13,623 nucleotides of DNA from the NCBI RefSeq assembly GCF_022414575.1, contig NZ_JADWYQ010000083.1, forward strand, positions 1 through 13,623. The letters are read 5' to 3'. Each line of letters opens with the position of its first letter. Position 1 is the first letter of the stretch. This DNA comes from Streptomyces sp. MUM 178J (lineage in GTDB: Bacteria > Actinomycetota > Actinomycetes > Streptomycetales > Streptomycetaceae). The notes under the pieces were generated by a model. That model ran no database searches. It was not told the DNA's origin and was given only the letters and a program-made list of their open reading frames with translations. This document shows, piece after piece, positions 6,334 through 13,623 of the stretch. Made by a program: the position numbers and the translations under genes.

Positions 6334-7140
6334 GTGAGCAGTGCGCAAGCCGTCCCCAGAACGGTGGTCTTCGCTGACGCCTGCGGATCGGGCGGGCTCG
6401 GGCTGGACGCCAAGAGGCGCGACCGCGCCGTGATGTACGAGGCGACGGCGGAGGCATACGCGTCCGTGGGCGTCGAGCCCGCACGGATGCACCAGGAGGA
6501 CCGGGGCGACGGCATCCTCACCGCCCTTCCGCCGGATCTGCCGCCGACCCTGATGGTGGGGCGCTGGGTGGACACCCTCTACGAGAGTCTGCGGGAGCTG
6601 AACGCCGGCCGGGCCCGCCCGCTGCGGCTGCGCGTCGGCATGCACGCGGGACTGGTGCTCGACGACGGCAGGGGCCTCGTCGGGCGTGCGGTCGACCTCG
6701 CCTGCCGGCTGTGCGACAGCGACACGGCCAAGCAGATCATGGTCAGGGCCGAACGGGCTGATCTGCTCCTGGTCGTCTCCGACTGGCTGTACGCCAACGT
6801 GGTCGCCGAAGGCGGCCGCTATGTGGAGCCGGACTGCTACCGCCAGGCCGTGGTCCGGAACAAGGAGACCGAGGAGAAGGCCTGGTTCCACATACCCCGC
6901 CGGCCCGAGCCGCCGCTCGGCGGCCCGGCCGCGGACGGGGCCGGCGGTGGGCCGGAGGGGGACGGCCCACCGCCGCAGCCTCCCCGGACGGCGAAGGACC
7001 CCCGGCCGCCGGGCGCCGAGCGCCACTACTCCGCCCTGGGAGACATGCAGGTCTTCCAGGGCAACCAGTTCCACGGCGGCTTCACCGGCATCCGCAAGGA
7101 CCGCGACGGCCGCAGCCGCAGTGAGGGGGACGGGACATGA
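6334..7140 (+). CDS. Class III nucleotidyl cyclase-like protein with C-terminal motif tail
   Basis: The product has 268 residues from GTG 6334, with AAGGGAG 5 nt upstream. Residues 10-160 resemble a class III cyclase homology domain: VVFADACGSGG with metal ligand D15, EDRGDGIL with second metal ligand D59, LRLRVGMHAG, and VGRAVDLACRL with R125 at the transition-state arginine position. Base-selecting positions are unusual: E55 where adenylyl cyclases have Lys, about G114 where they have Asp, and D121 replacing the catalytic Asn. It could be an active cyclase of unknown base preference or a nucleotide sensor. Residues 190-230 are Pro/Gly-rich linker. The tail carries GDMQVFQGNQFHGGF (236-250), which is related to a segment of the next protein. 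The stop overlaps the next ATG. The fold resembles Pycsar cyclases in organisation, but I cannot show that it belongs to that clade. Confidence 0.65.
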   Translation: MSSAQAVPRTVVFADACGSGGLGLDAKRRDRAVMYEATAEAYASVGVEPARMHQEDRGDGILTALPPDLPPTLMVGRWVDTLYESLRELNAGRARPLRLRVGMHAGLVLDDGRGLVGRAVDLACRLCDSDTAKQIMVRAERADLLLVVSDWLYANVVAEGGRYVEPDCYRQAVVRNKETEEKAWFHIPRRPEPPLGGPAADGAGGGPEGDGPPPQPPRTAKDPRPPGAERHYSALGDMQVFQGNQFHGGFTGIRKDRDGRSRSEGDGT

Positions 7141-9539
7141 GCGACGAGCACGACACCGCCGCGGCACCGGACGAAGGCGGCCGGGGAGACGACGGAAGAG
7201 ACCAGGGCCAAGACCACAGGGAGGAGGGCAGGACGGGGGACAGGAGGGACGACCGGCGGGACGGGCGTCGGGGGGACGGCAGGGAACCCGCCTCCGCCGA
7301 CGCCGAGGACGGCCCGGAGCGGCAGCCGGAACCCGACCCCTTCCAGCAGGCCGTGCGCAGCAGGCCCGGCGGCGCGGGCGGAACCGGCGGCGCGGGCACG
7401 GCGCACGCAGCGCGCCGCACCTTCGCCCAGGCGCGCGACGTCGGGTGCCGCGTCGACATCGGCGGCGACGGCCAGATATTCGAAGGCAACTACTTCATCA
7501 ACCAGTTCGCCCGGGACGCCGCACCGGCCCTGGTCCACGGCGCCGTCCCGCACGAGGCGCTCCGCGACCTCGACGCCGTCTACTGCGAGGTCACCGGTTA
7601 CCAGCGGATGAAGCAGCTCCTGCGCGCCGACGGCCTGCTGGTGCTGTGCGGCGAACCCGGCAGCGGCCGCAAGGCCACCGCGCTCGCCCTGCTCTCGGAG
7701 CTTGCCGACCACCGTGTGACCCGACTGGACCCCAGCTGCCGGCTGCACCGGATCGACGACCACATGCTGGAGAGCGGCGCCGGCCATCTGCTGGAGCTGC
7801 CCCCGGACGGGGATTGGTCCTCCGACGAAGCGGAGCACACCCCCGAGCGGGGTGGCCGCAGCGGCGAGGACCACTCCGGCCCGCCCGGCCCGGCCCGCCT
7901 CTCCGAGCTGCATCTGGACCGGTTCAGCACACAGCTGCGCGCCTCCCGGGCGTACGGCGTGGTGCTCGTCGAGAGCGGCGACCTGGCCGACCGGCTGCTG
8001 CGCGGCCGCTACGGCGTCTACTGCCCGCCCGCCCCCGCCGCCGAGGTCCTCGGCCGCCATCTGCGGATGCTGCTCAAGGACGAGCCGGACGGCGCGCTCC
8101 AGCACGCCCTGGAGACCGCCGCACGCGACGACGTCCGCGCCGCCCTCGGACTGGACGAGCTGCGCCCCCGTGAAGCCGCCCGGCTCGCCGGACTCCTCGC
8201 CCGCCGCGAGAAGGACGAGCTGACGCACGAACAGCTCCTGGGCGAGTGCGCCGCCTTCGTCCGGGCGCAGACGCGGTCCTGGTTCGCCGGAGCGGACCGG
8301 CCGGGCACCGTCCCCGAGGCCCTGCCCGCGCTGAGCGCCGCGGCCTTCCGCATCGCCGTCGCCGCCTTCAACGGCTCCGCGTACAGCCTGACCTCGGAAG
8401 CCGCCGAACTCCTCGCCTGGGAACTCTCCGTGACCCTCCACCCGGGCGAGGCGGTCGGCCGCAGGCTCTTCGGCACCCACGCCGAGATCCGCCCCATGGT
8501 CGCCCGAGCCGTGCTGGAGGACGGCGAACTCGACCTCGGGGACGCCGCCGTCCCCGTCACCGCCATCCGCTTCCAGGGCGAGGGCCTGGCCACCGCCGTA
8601 CTGCGCGAGGTGTGGCACGGCTACCACAACGCCCGCGGTCCGATGGCGCGCTGGCTCAGGATGCTGTGCGACGACCCCCGCCCCCAGGTGTGGGTGCGGG
8701 CCGCCATCGCCGCGGGCGTCCTGTGCTCCTGGGACTGGATCCACGGATACGGCGAACTGATCCGCCCCATGGCCCTGACCGACAGCCCGACGACCCGGAT
8801 GGCCGCCGCCACGGCGCTCGCCGAGGCGGCGCGCGACTCCGCGGTGCAGCCCGCGGTCAAGGCCCTGCTGAAACAGTGGGCGCAGAGCGACGACGAGGCA
8901 CTGCTGACCACCGCCGTGATGGCGCACGGCTACGGGCTGCCCGCCGGGTCCGTACGCGCCTCGCTCGACGCGCTCGCCAAGGCCGTGCGCTCCGACGAGG
9001 ACGGGGCCGCCCTCGCCGCGGCCTCGTTCAGCGTGGTGCGGCTGCTCGCCTCCGACGAGCCGGAGACGGTGGTCCGCCGGCTCGGCGCCTGGCTCAGGGA
9101 CGGCCGGCGGGAACTCGCCAACCTCGTGCTGCTGTCGGTGATCGGCGCCGTCGACGTCCGCACCACCTATCTGTGGGGGCTGACCGACGTCCCGGCGCTG
9201 GAGCCGCACCGGTCGCGTCCGCTGCTCACCGCCCTGCTCGCCGCCCGGCCGGAGCTGACCGAGCCGCTCGCCGCGCTCGTGCGGCGCACGCTCTCCGTCG
9301 CCCGCTCCGGCGAGGCGGCGCTGGAGGCGTTCGGCGGGCTGCTGCGCAGGGCCGCCGAGGACGACGAGGTGGCGCTGGAGGCGGTGTGCGGACTGCTGCC
9401 GCTGCTCGGCGCGCAGCGCAGGGACCGGGACCGGCTGCGCGGCCTGCTGGAGGAACTCGTCAAGGACCGGGACGACCCGATGGACAAGTCCGCTGCCGGA
9501 AGGATGTGGGACGCGGTGGGGGAAGGAGCTGACCGATGA
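7137..9539 (+). CDS. STAND-like degenerate P-loop protein with HEAT-type helical repeats
   Basis: The product has 800 residues; its ATG overlaps the preceding stop (ATGA), with GAGGGGG 7 nt upstream. Residues 1-100 are Asp/Arg/Gly/Glu-rich and probably disordered. Residues 107-124 contain DIGGDGQIFEGNYFINQF, related to the cyclase tail. Residues 160-300 look like a STAND/AAA-type NTPase core: LLVLCGEPGSGRKATALALL (P-loop G172 to T181) and YGVVLVES (273-280) at the Walker B position. The Walker A lysine position is R178, followed by K179, and Walker B ends in Glu279 rather than Asp, so ATP hydrolysis is doubtful. Residues about 400-790 are helical repeats of HEAT/ARM type. A scaffold or sensor role, comparable to NLR-like conflict proteins, is inferred. 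No membrane segment is seen. Confidence 0.6.
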   Translation: MSDEHDTAAAPDEGGRGDDGRDQGQDHREEGRTGDRRDDRRDGRRGDGREPASADAEDGPERQPEPDPFQQAVRSRPGGAGGTGGAGTAHAARRTFAQARDVGCRVDIGGDGQIFEGNYFINQFARDAAPALVHGAVPHEALRDLDAVYCEVTGYQRMKQLLRADGLLVLCGEPGSGRKATALALLSELADHRVTRLDPSCRLHRIDDHMLESGAGHLLELPPDGDWSSDEAEHTPERGGRSGEDHSGPPGPARLSELHLDRFSTQLRASRAYGVVLVESGDLADRLLRGRYGVYCPPAPAAEVLGRHLRMLLKDEPDGALQHALETAARDDVRAALGLDELRPREAARLAGLLARREKDELTHEQLLGECAAFVRAQTRSWFAGADRPGTVPEALPALSAAAFRIAVAAFNGSAYSLTSEAAELLAWELSVTLHPGEAVGRRLFGTHAEIRPMVARAVLEDGELDLGDAAVPVTAIRFQGEGLATAVLREVWHGYHNARGPMARWLRMLCDDPRPQVWVRAAIAAGVLCSWDWIHGYGELIRPMALTDSPTTRMAAATALAEAARDSAVQPAVKALLKQWAQSDDEALLTTAVMAHGYGLPAGSVRASLDALAKAVRSDEDGAALAAASFSVVRLLASDEPETVVRRLGAWLRDGRRELANLVLLSVIGAVDVRTTYLWGLTDVPALEPHRSRPLLTALLAARPELTEPLAALVRRTLSVARSGEAALEAFGGLLRRAAEDDEVALEAVCGLLPLLGAQRRDRDRLRGLLEELVKDRDDPMDKSAAGRMWDAVGEGADR

Positions 9540-10759
9540 GCTCGCCGGAGCCCGACGAGCGCCCGGACCGGCAGGAGCCCGGACCGGAGCGGGGCCACAG
9601 CGAACGCCCCAAGGGACCCCTCGTACGTGAGTGCACACCGCCGTACCGGCGCACCAGCGGACAGCTCGCCGCCGTGGTGCTCTACCGGGACGGCGGCCAT
9701 GTGGTGGAGTGGCCGGACCGCCGCGAGAACCATCGGCGGCAGTGGCTCAGCCGCCCGTACACCGTCTTCGAGGTGCTGCTCGGCCGGAACGTCACGGAGT
9801 TCGACCTCCGGCTGCCCGCCGCCGGGGACAGCGTCTTCTTCGACGCCTCCGCCAAGGTGCACTGGGAGGTGGCCGACCCCTATCTGGTGGTCACCCAGCG
9901 GGTGTGGGACGTCGCCGAGCTGCTGCACGACGACCTCCTGGACGGGCTGCGCGCCATCTCGCGGCGGTTCGCGCTCACCGACGCGCAGCGCGCCGACGAG
10001 GCCGTACGGGACGAGCTGAGCGCCGGCCGGCTGTCCCTCGGCCGCGATCTGGGACTGCGCACCCGCGTCCACGTCTTCGTCGATCTGAGCAGGGCCGTGC
10101 AGCGCAAGGTGCGGCGGCGGCACGAGATCGACCTGGAGATGGCGGCGGACGAGCGCAAGGCCGAGCGCGAGCGGCGCAAGGACCAGTACGAGCGGGGGCT
10201 GGTCGCCGAGCGGGCGAGGGAGCTGGAGGTTCTGCTGGTACGCGGCGAAGAGGCCGAGATCGCCCACCACATGGCGCAGAACCCGGACAAGCAGTGGGCG
10301 ATCCGGGACGCCCTCCGGCAGGAGAAGAGGGAGGGACAGGCCGACTTCCTGGCGCTGTTCAACCGGCTGATCGACACCGGGGTGCTGGAGCGCCACGACA
10401 TCGGCGAGCAGATGTACGAAGTGCTCCAGTATCTGCGTCGCAGCACCGGCGGCGTCCTCGGCGGCGTCGCCGAACGCGTCCTGCCGCAGCCGGCCGGAGG
10501 GCGACCCGAGCTGGAAGAGCGATCCGCCCCCCGGCCGCAGGCCGAGCCGCGCCGGCCCGAACCCCGGCGTCCCTCCTGGGAGTCCGACGAGGGCTTGGGC
10601 GCGGACGGCGACCCGGAGCGGCGGCATGTGTACGAGCCGACCCGCGTCGAGCCCGCTTCCGAGCGGGACTTCGAGCGGGACTTCGAGCGGAGCCGCAACT
10701 CCGCGCCGGGCGCCCGGTCCAGGCCCAGCGAGGCCTTCGACGACTGGGACGACGAATGA
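9536..10759 (+). CDS. SPFH/band-7-like domain protein
   Basis: The product has 407 residues; AAGGAG lies 7 nt before the ATG, which overlaps the previous stop. After a charged N-terminus (1-30), residues about 40-185 look like an SPFH/band-7 (stomatin/prohibitin-like) beta-alpha domain. They include FEVLLGRNVTEFDLRLPA, DSVFFDASAKVHWEVADPYL and a helical LLDGLRAISRRFAL. Residues about 188-245 form a highly charged coiled coil, then a helical block runs to 302. The tail (305-407) is disordered and ends in the acidic EAFDDWDDE. Such proteins oligomerise into membrane-associated cages. No N-terminal transmembrane helix is present, so membrane contact would need a partner, perhaps the next gene product. 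The tail has a small 12 nt tandem repeat encoding ERDFERDFER. The assignment rests on pattern, not on an alignment. Confidence 0.55.
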   Translation: MSSPEPDERPDRQEPGPERGHSERPKGPLVRECTPPYRRTSGQLAAVVLYRDGGHVVEWPDRRENHRRQWLSRPYTVFEVLLGRNVTEFDLRLPAAGDSVFFDASAKVHWEVADPYLVVTQRVWDVAELLHDDLLDGLRAISRRFALTDAQRADEAVRDELSAGRLSLGRDLGLRTRVHVFVDLSRAVQRKVRRRHEIDLEMAADERKAERERRKDQYERGLVAERARELEVLLVRGEEAEIAHHMAQNPDKQWAIRDALRQEKREGQADFLALFNRLIDTGVLERHDIGEQMYEVLQYLRRSTGGVLGGVAERVLPQPAGGRPELEERSAPRPQAEPRRPEPRRPSWESDEGLGADGDPERRHVYEPTRVEPASERDFERDFERSRNSAPGARSRPSEAFDDWDDE

Positions 10760-11328
10760 CGGCCGCACCGGGACCCGGCGCACCGGGACCGGCCGCACGG
10801 GGACCCGCGGCCCCGCCCCCCGCGGCGCCGGGGCCCCCGCTCCCGGAGCCGGACGCCCCGCCCGAAGACGTCCGCTTCATGGCGGAACGGCTGCTGGCCT
10901 CCGTCCGGGAGGACATCGGCAGGGCCGACACCAAGGCGGCGATCCTGCTGTCCGGCGCGGTGGCGGTCCTCGCCGTCCTGGTGTCCGACGGGAGCACACT
11001 GCCGCCCGCGGACGGCTCGGGCGCCGGGCCGCTGCTGATCGCCGCCGCGCTGTGCTGGGCCGCCGGGCTGCTGATGCTCGTCGCCGTGATCCTGCCCCGC
11101 ACCAGGATCGGCGCCGACCGCACCCTGCTGCGCGATCTTTCGGCCCACTCCTCCGTCGAACATCTGCTGGCCCGCCTCGTCGCGTCCCGCGAGAACGTCA
11201 CCGGCTGGCTGCTGGACCAGGCGAGCGTGCACGGAGCCGTGCTCGCCGCGAAATACCGGTGGCTGCGCCTGGGCGTGGGGTCTCTCGCGCTCGGCGGGCT
11301 GCTGGCCCTCCTCAGCGAACTGTGGTGA
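10756..11328 (+). CDS. Pycsar effector-like (PycTM, PF18967) membrane protein
   Basis: The product has 190 residues; its ATG overlaps the preceding stop. Ribosome binding is weak, so translation probably depends on coupling. Residues 1-36 are Pro/Ala/Gly-rich. DIGRADTKAAILLSG (53-67) is the D-x-K-A-x-x-L-L signature of the Pycsar effector family (formerly DUF5706). Probable membrane helices are 61-76, 91-113 and 170-187, with a helical cytoplasmic segment between (about 118-168). In known Pycsar systems, PycTM is the membrane effector triggered by cCMP or cUMP that impairs the inner membrane during phage infection. Here it sits fourth in an operon led by a cyclase-like gene, which supports the family call; activation by a cyclic nucleotide is inferred. 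Similar proteins occur widely in Streptomyces without shown function. Confidence 0.75.
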   Translation: MTAAPGPGAPGPAARGPAAPPPAAPGPPLPEPDAPPEDVRFMAERLLASVREDIGRADTKAAILLSGAVAVLAVLVSDGSTLPPADGSGAGPLLIAAALCWAAGLLMLVAVILPRTRIGADRTLLRDLSAHSSVEHLLARLVASRENVTGWLLDQASVHGAVLAAKYRWLRLGVGSLALGGLLALLSELW

Positions 11329-11334
11329 GAGACG

Positions 11335-13623
11335 ATGCACCTGAGAAGCAAGGCGGGCGCGCTGACGGCGGCCGGTGTGCTGCTGGCCCTGTCCGGCCCG
11401 GCGGCCGCCCCCTCGGCCGCGACCGCGCCGGAAGCCGCCGCCCCCGCCGCCCTGAAGGCGCCCGCCGCCCCAGGCGACGGACCCGACCCCATCGACTTCG
11501 CAGTCGTCGTCGACCAGTCCAAGAGCCTTTCCGACAAGGACCTCACCCGTGAGGTGGAGGCCGCCGCCCTGCTCAGCCAGGGCGAGATATCGGAGCGCTC
11601 GCGCGCCGTCGTCATCGGATTCGCCAGCTCCGAGAAGCCCGGCCAGACACCCGTGCGCGAAGTCTGCCCGCTGACCGTGGCCGACGCGGCGGGGCGGCAG
11701 CGGCTGAGCGACTGCGTACCGGATCTGTCCGACCGGGACCCCGAACGCACCGGACCCGGCACCGACTTCCCCGCCGCCCTGCGCCAGGCCGTCGACCGGC
11801 TGACCGAGGACGCGCGCAAGGACACCCCCAAGGTCGTCTTCCTGCTCACCGACGGACAGCTGGACGTGCGCGACAGCCCCGAATACGGCACCGACCCCGC
11901 CAACCGCCAGGCCAACGGCGAGAAGCGGCTGAAAGAGGAACTCGCCCGCGCCCGCAGCGCCTCCGTACAGGTCTGGCCGCTCGGCTTCGGCAGCAGCATC
12001 GACCGCGCGGCGCTCACGGCCATGGCGGAGGGCGGCTACCGCAACGGCTGCGCCGACCGGCCCGACGCCACCCCCAGAATGCGGGTCGTCGACAGCTCCG
12101 CCGACATCGACAAGGCGTTCCAGGAGACCTTCGCCGCCGCCCGCTGCGCCGGCCTCGTCGACGGCACGATCGGCAAACCCCCCGCCGACCTGCATGTCAC
12201 CATCCCCCCGGTCGCCACCGACGGCTCCATCACCGTCAGCAAGCACGACCCCAAGGTGTCGGTGACCTACTACGACCCCAAGGGCCGCGAAGTGCCCACC
12301 CGCGGCGCGTTCGACGGCTCGGCCTTCGAGGTCAGCGGCCAGGACGGCCCGGTGGAGGCGCTGCGCGTCAAGAACCCGCTGCCGGGCCGCTGGCGCGTGA
12401 GCGTCCAGGCCCCCGAAGGACACCGGGACCGCGAGGTGGCCGTCCGGGCGATCTGGCAGGGCAGGCTGCGCTCCACCGTCACGCTGGACCCCGCCTCCCC
12501 GCATGCCGGGGAGAAGGCCGTCGTGGAGGTCAGAATGCAGACCCGGAGCGGCGTCGTGATCAGCGATCCGGAACTGCTGTCCGGGGTCGAGGTCTCGGCC
12601 CGGATGTCCGGCAGCGGCTTCGACCCGGTCACCGTGGAGCTCGCCGACGACGGCGCGGAACCGGACCGCGAAGCCGGCGACGTGCGGTTCACCGGTGAGG
12701 TCACGGTGCCCGAGACGGCCTCCGGAAAGCTGGCGATCACCACCACGATGGCCGCGCCCGGCGTCACGGCCGACCAGCGACCCCTTTACGCGGGCGTCAG
12801 CGACGGCCCCCGGCCCGTCACGGCCGGGCTGACCGTCGACCGGGCCGCCGTCCAGCCCGGCGGCGAGGTCACCGGCGTTCTGGACGTCACCAACAACGAC
12901 ACCGCGCCGCACACCCTGCGTCTCGCACTCGAGGACCAGCCGCCCGGCTCCGCCGTGAAGATCAGCCCGGCGACCGTCACCGCGCCGCCTTCCGAGAGCA
13001 CCAGCGTGAGCTTCACCCTCTCCATCGGTGAGAAGACGCCCTACGGGGAACTCGGCGGAACTCTCGCCGTGGTGGACGCCACTCAGGACGAAGCCGTGCT
13101 CGACACCGCGTTCCCCGGCATCCGCGTCGTGGCCCCGCCCACCTGGTGGGACCGCTGGCTGTGGGCGGTCATCGCGGGCGCCGCGCTTGCGCTGCTGCTC
13201 GCCGCCTTCGCCGCCGTGCGCCGCCGGGCCGCCGTCGCCGGCCGTGATCTGACCGGCGTACGGCTGGAGCTGAGCCTGGAGGGCAGAGCGCTCGACGAGC
13301 TCACCGTGCGCGCCCGGCAGAGTCCGGGCGGCGACTTCCACTTCACGGTGGACCGGGTCCGCGGCGCGGCCCCCGTGCTGCAGCGCACGGCCCAGGGGGC
13401 GGCGGGCAGCCACCGGCTGCGGCGCACCTCCGGCGGCGAGTTCCTGCTCCGCCTCCACCAGGGGCGCGAGCGCACCCTGCGCCCCGGAGAGCCCGCCGGC
13501 ATCGCCGAGGGGCTGGAACTCCTCGTCCACGACCGGCGCGGCGCCGCCGCGTCCCGTCCTCGGCACGGCGGCCTGACGGGCCGCACCGGCGCGGCGCCGG
13601 GCGGCCGGAGCCCGGGGCAGGCC
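11335..13623 (+). CDS. Secreted-side vWA-domain single-pass membrane protein, 3' end open
   Basis: The frame is open from ATG 11335 to the last base (763 codons), so the C-terminus is missing. It starts 6 nt after the PycTM-like stop. A Sec signal peptide (MHLRSKAGALTAAGVLLALS, cleavage near the AAA at 23-25) is followed by an Ala/Pro linker and a vWA domain (about 52-270). The metal-ion-dependent adhesion site looks complete: D60-x-S62-x-S64, T143 and D173 (LLTDG). Residues about 275-600 are beta-rich, like tandem immunoglobulin-like modules. A membrane helix (608-628) follows, then R629-R631, placing the remaining 132 or more residues in the cytoplasm. Four cysteines (111, 127, 239, 271) in the outer part may pair. 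The layout suggests an extracellular ligand sensor or adhesin coupled to the cytoplasmic operon products. Confidence 0.8.
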   Translation, partial: MHLRSKAGALTAAGVLLALSGPAAAPSAATAPEAAAPAALKAPAAPGDGPDPIDFAVVVDQSKSLSDKDLTREVEAAALLSQGEISERSRAVVIGFASSEKPGQTPVREVCPLTVADAAGRQRLSDCVPDLSDRDPERTGPGTDFPAALRQAVDRLTEDARKDTPKVVFLLTDGQLDVRDSPEYGTDPANRQANGEKRLKEELARARSASVQVWPLGFGSSIDRAALTAMAEGGYRNGCADRPDATPRMRVVDSSADIDKAFQETFAAARCAGLVDGTIGKPPADLHVTIPPVATDGSITVSKHDPKVSVTYYDPKGREVPTRGAFDGSAFEVSGQDGPVEALRVKNPLPGRWRVSVQAPEGHRDREVAVRAIWQGRLRSTVTLDPASPHAGEKAVVEVRMQTRSGVVISDPELLSGVEVSARMSGSGFDPVTVELADDGAEPDREAGDVRFTGEVTVPETASGKLAITTTMAAPGVTADQRPLYAGVSDGPRPVTAGLTVDRAAVQPGGEVTGVLDVTNNDTAPHTLRLALEDQPPGSAVKISPATVTAPPSESTSVSFTLSIGEKTPYGELGGTLAVVDATQDEAVLDTAFPGIRVVAPPTWWDRWLWAVIAGAALALLLAAFAAVRRRAAVAGRDLTGVRLELSLEGRALDELTVRARQSPGGDFHFTVDRVRGAAPVLQRTAQGAAGSHRLRRTSGGEFLLRLHQGRERTLRPGEPAGIAEGLELLVHDRRGAAASRPRHGGLTGRTGAAPGGRSPGQA

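Noticed and set aside
7026..9638. Minus-strand open frame of 870 codons
   Set aside because: A shadow of the STAND/HEAT gene; its composition reflects the complementary codons and there is no motif or ribosome-binding site.
9880..13566. Minus-strand open frame of 1228 codons
   Set aside because: It lies opposite three well-supported plus-strand genes. It is low-complexity Arg/Gly/Ala-rich with no recognisable domain; long antisense frames are expected at this GC content.
1..13623. CRISPR array or rRNA genes
   Set aside because: No regularly spaced repeats and no rRNA-like segments were seen anywhere in the window.

Overview
The window looks like chromosomal DNA from a Streptomyces or close relative. 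GC is very high, third codon positions are almost all G or C, GTG starts are common, and a 170 bp interval holds the GGGGCTCCGCCCC / CCTCAATCGCCGGACGGG type of dispersed hairpin repeat familiar from Streptomyces intergenic regions. The assignment rests on composition and protein style; no rRNA or other marker is present.

Layout. (1) Positions 1-761, minus strand: the left part of an IS607-family insertion sequence, with a serine-recombinase transposase (tnpA) and the first 58 codons of an overlapping tnpB that runs off the window. (2) 997-4994, plus strand: the bacterial RNA-repair cassette hen1-pnkp, overlapping by 4 nt. Pnkp heals and seals RNA ends cut by ribotoxins; Hen1 2'-O-methylates the repaired 3' end before ligation. 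(3) 4995-5522: a gene-free interval with several GC hairpins, a nested inverted-repeat element and a good promoter preceded by two 11 bp direct repeats. (4) 5523-6248: a Crp/Fnr-type regulator with an apparently intact cyclic-nucleotide pocket. (5) 6334-13623: a tightly packed operon of a class III cyclase-like protein, a degenerate STAND-like P-loop/HEAT protein, an SPFH/band-7-like protein, a small membrane protein resembling the Pycsar effector PycTM (PF18967), and a secreted-side von Willebrand factor A (vWA) single-pass membrane protein that is open at the window edge.

The most interesting part is block 4+5. A cyclic-nucleotide-type regulator, a cyclase-like protein and a PycTM-like effector lie together, with three extra components (NTPase-like scaffold, SPFH, extracellular vWA receptor) absent from the two-gene Pycsar systems known to me. 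The cyclase tail and the NTPase N-terminal region share a short Q-hydrophobic-x-x-G-N motif that could be a homotypic, amyloid-type signalling motif. I infer a membrane-linked cyclic-nucleotide signalling or abortive-infection system, next to an RNA-repair cassette and a transposon. None of this is tested; the function is inference from domains and gene order.
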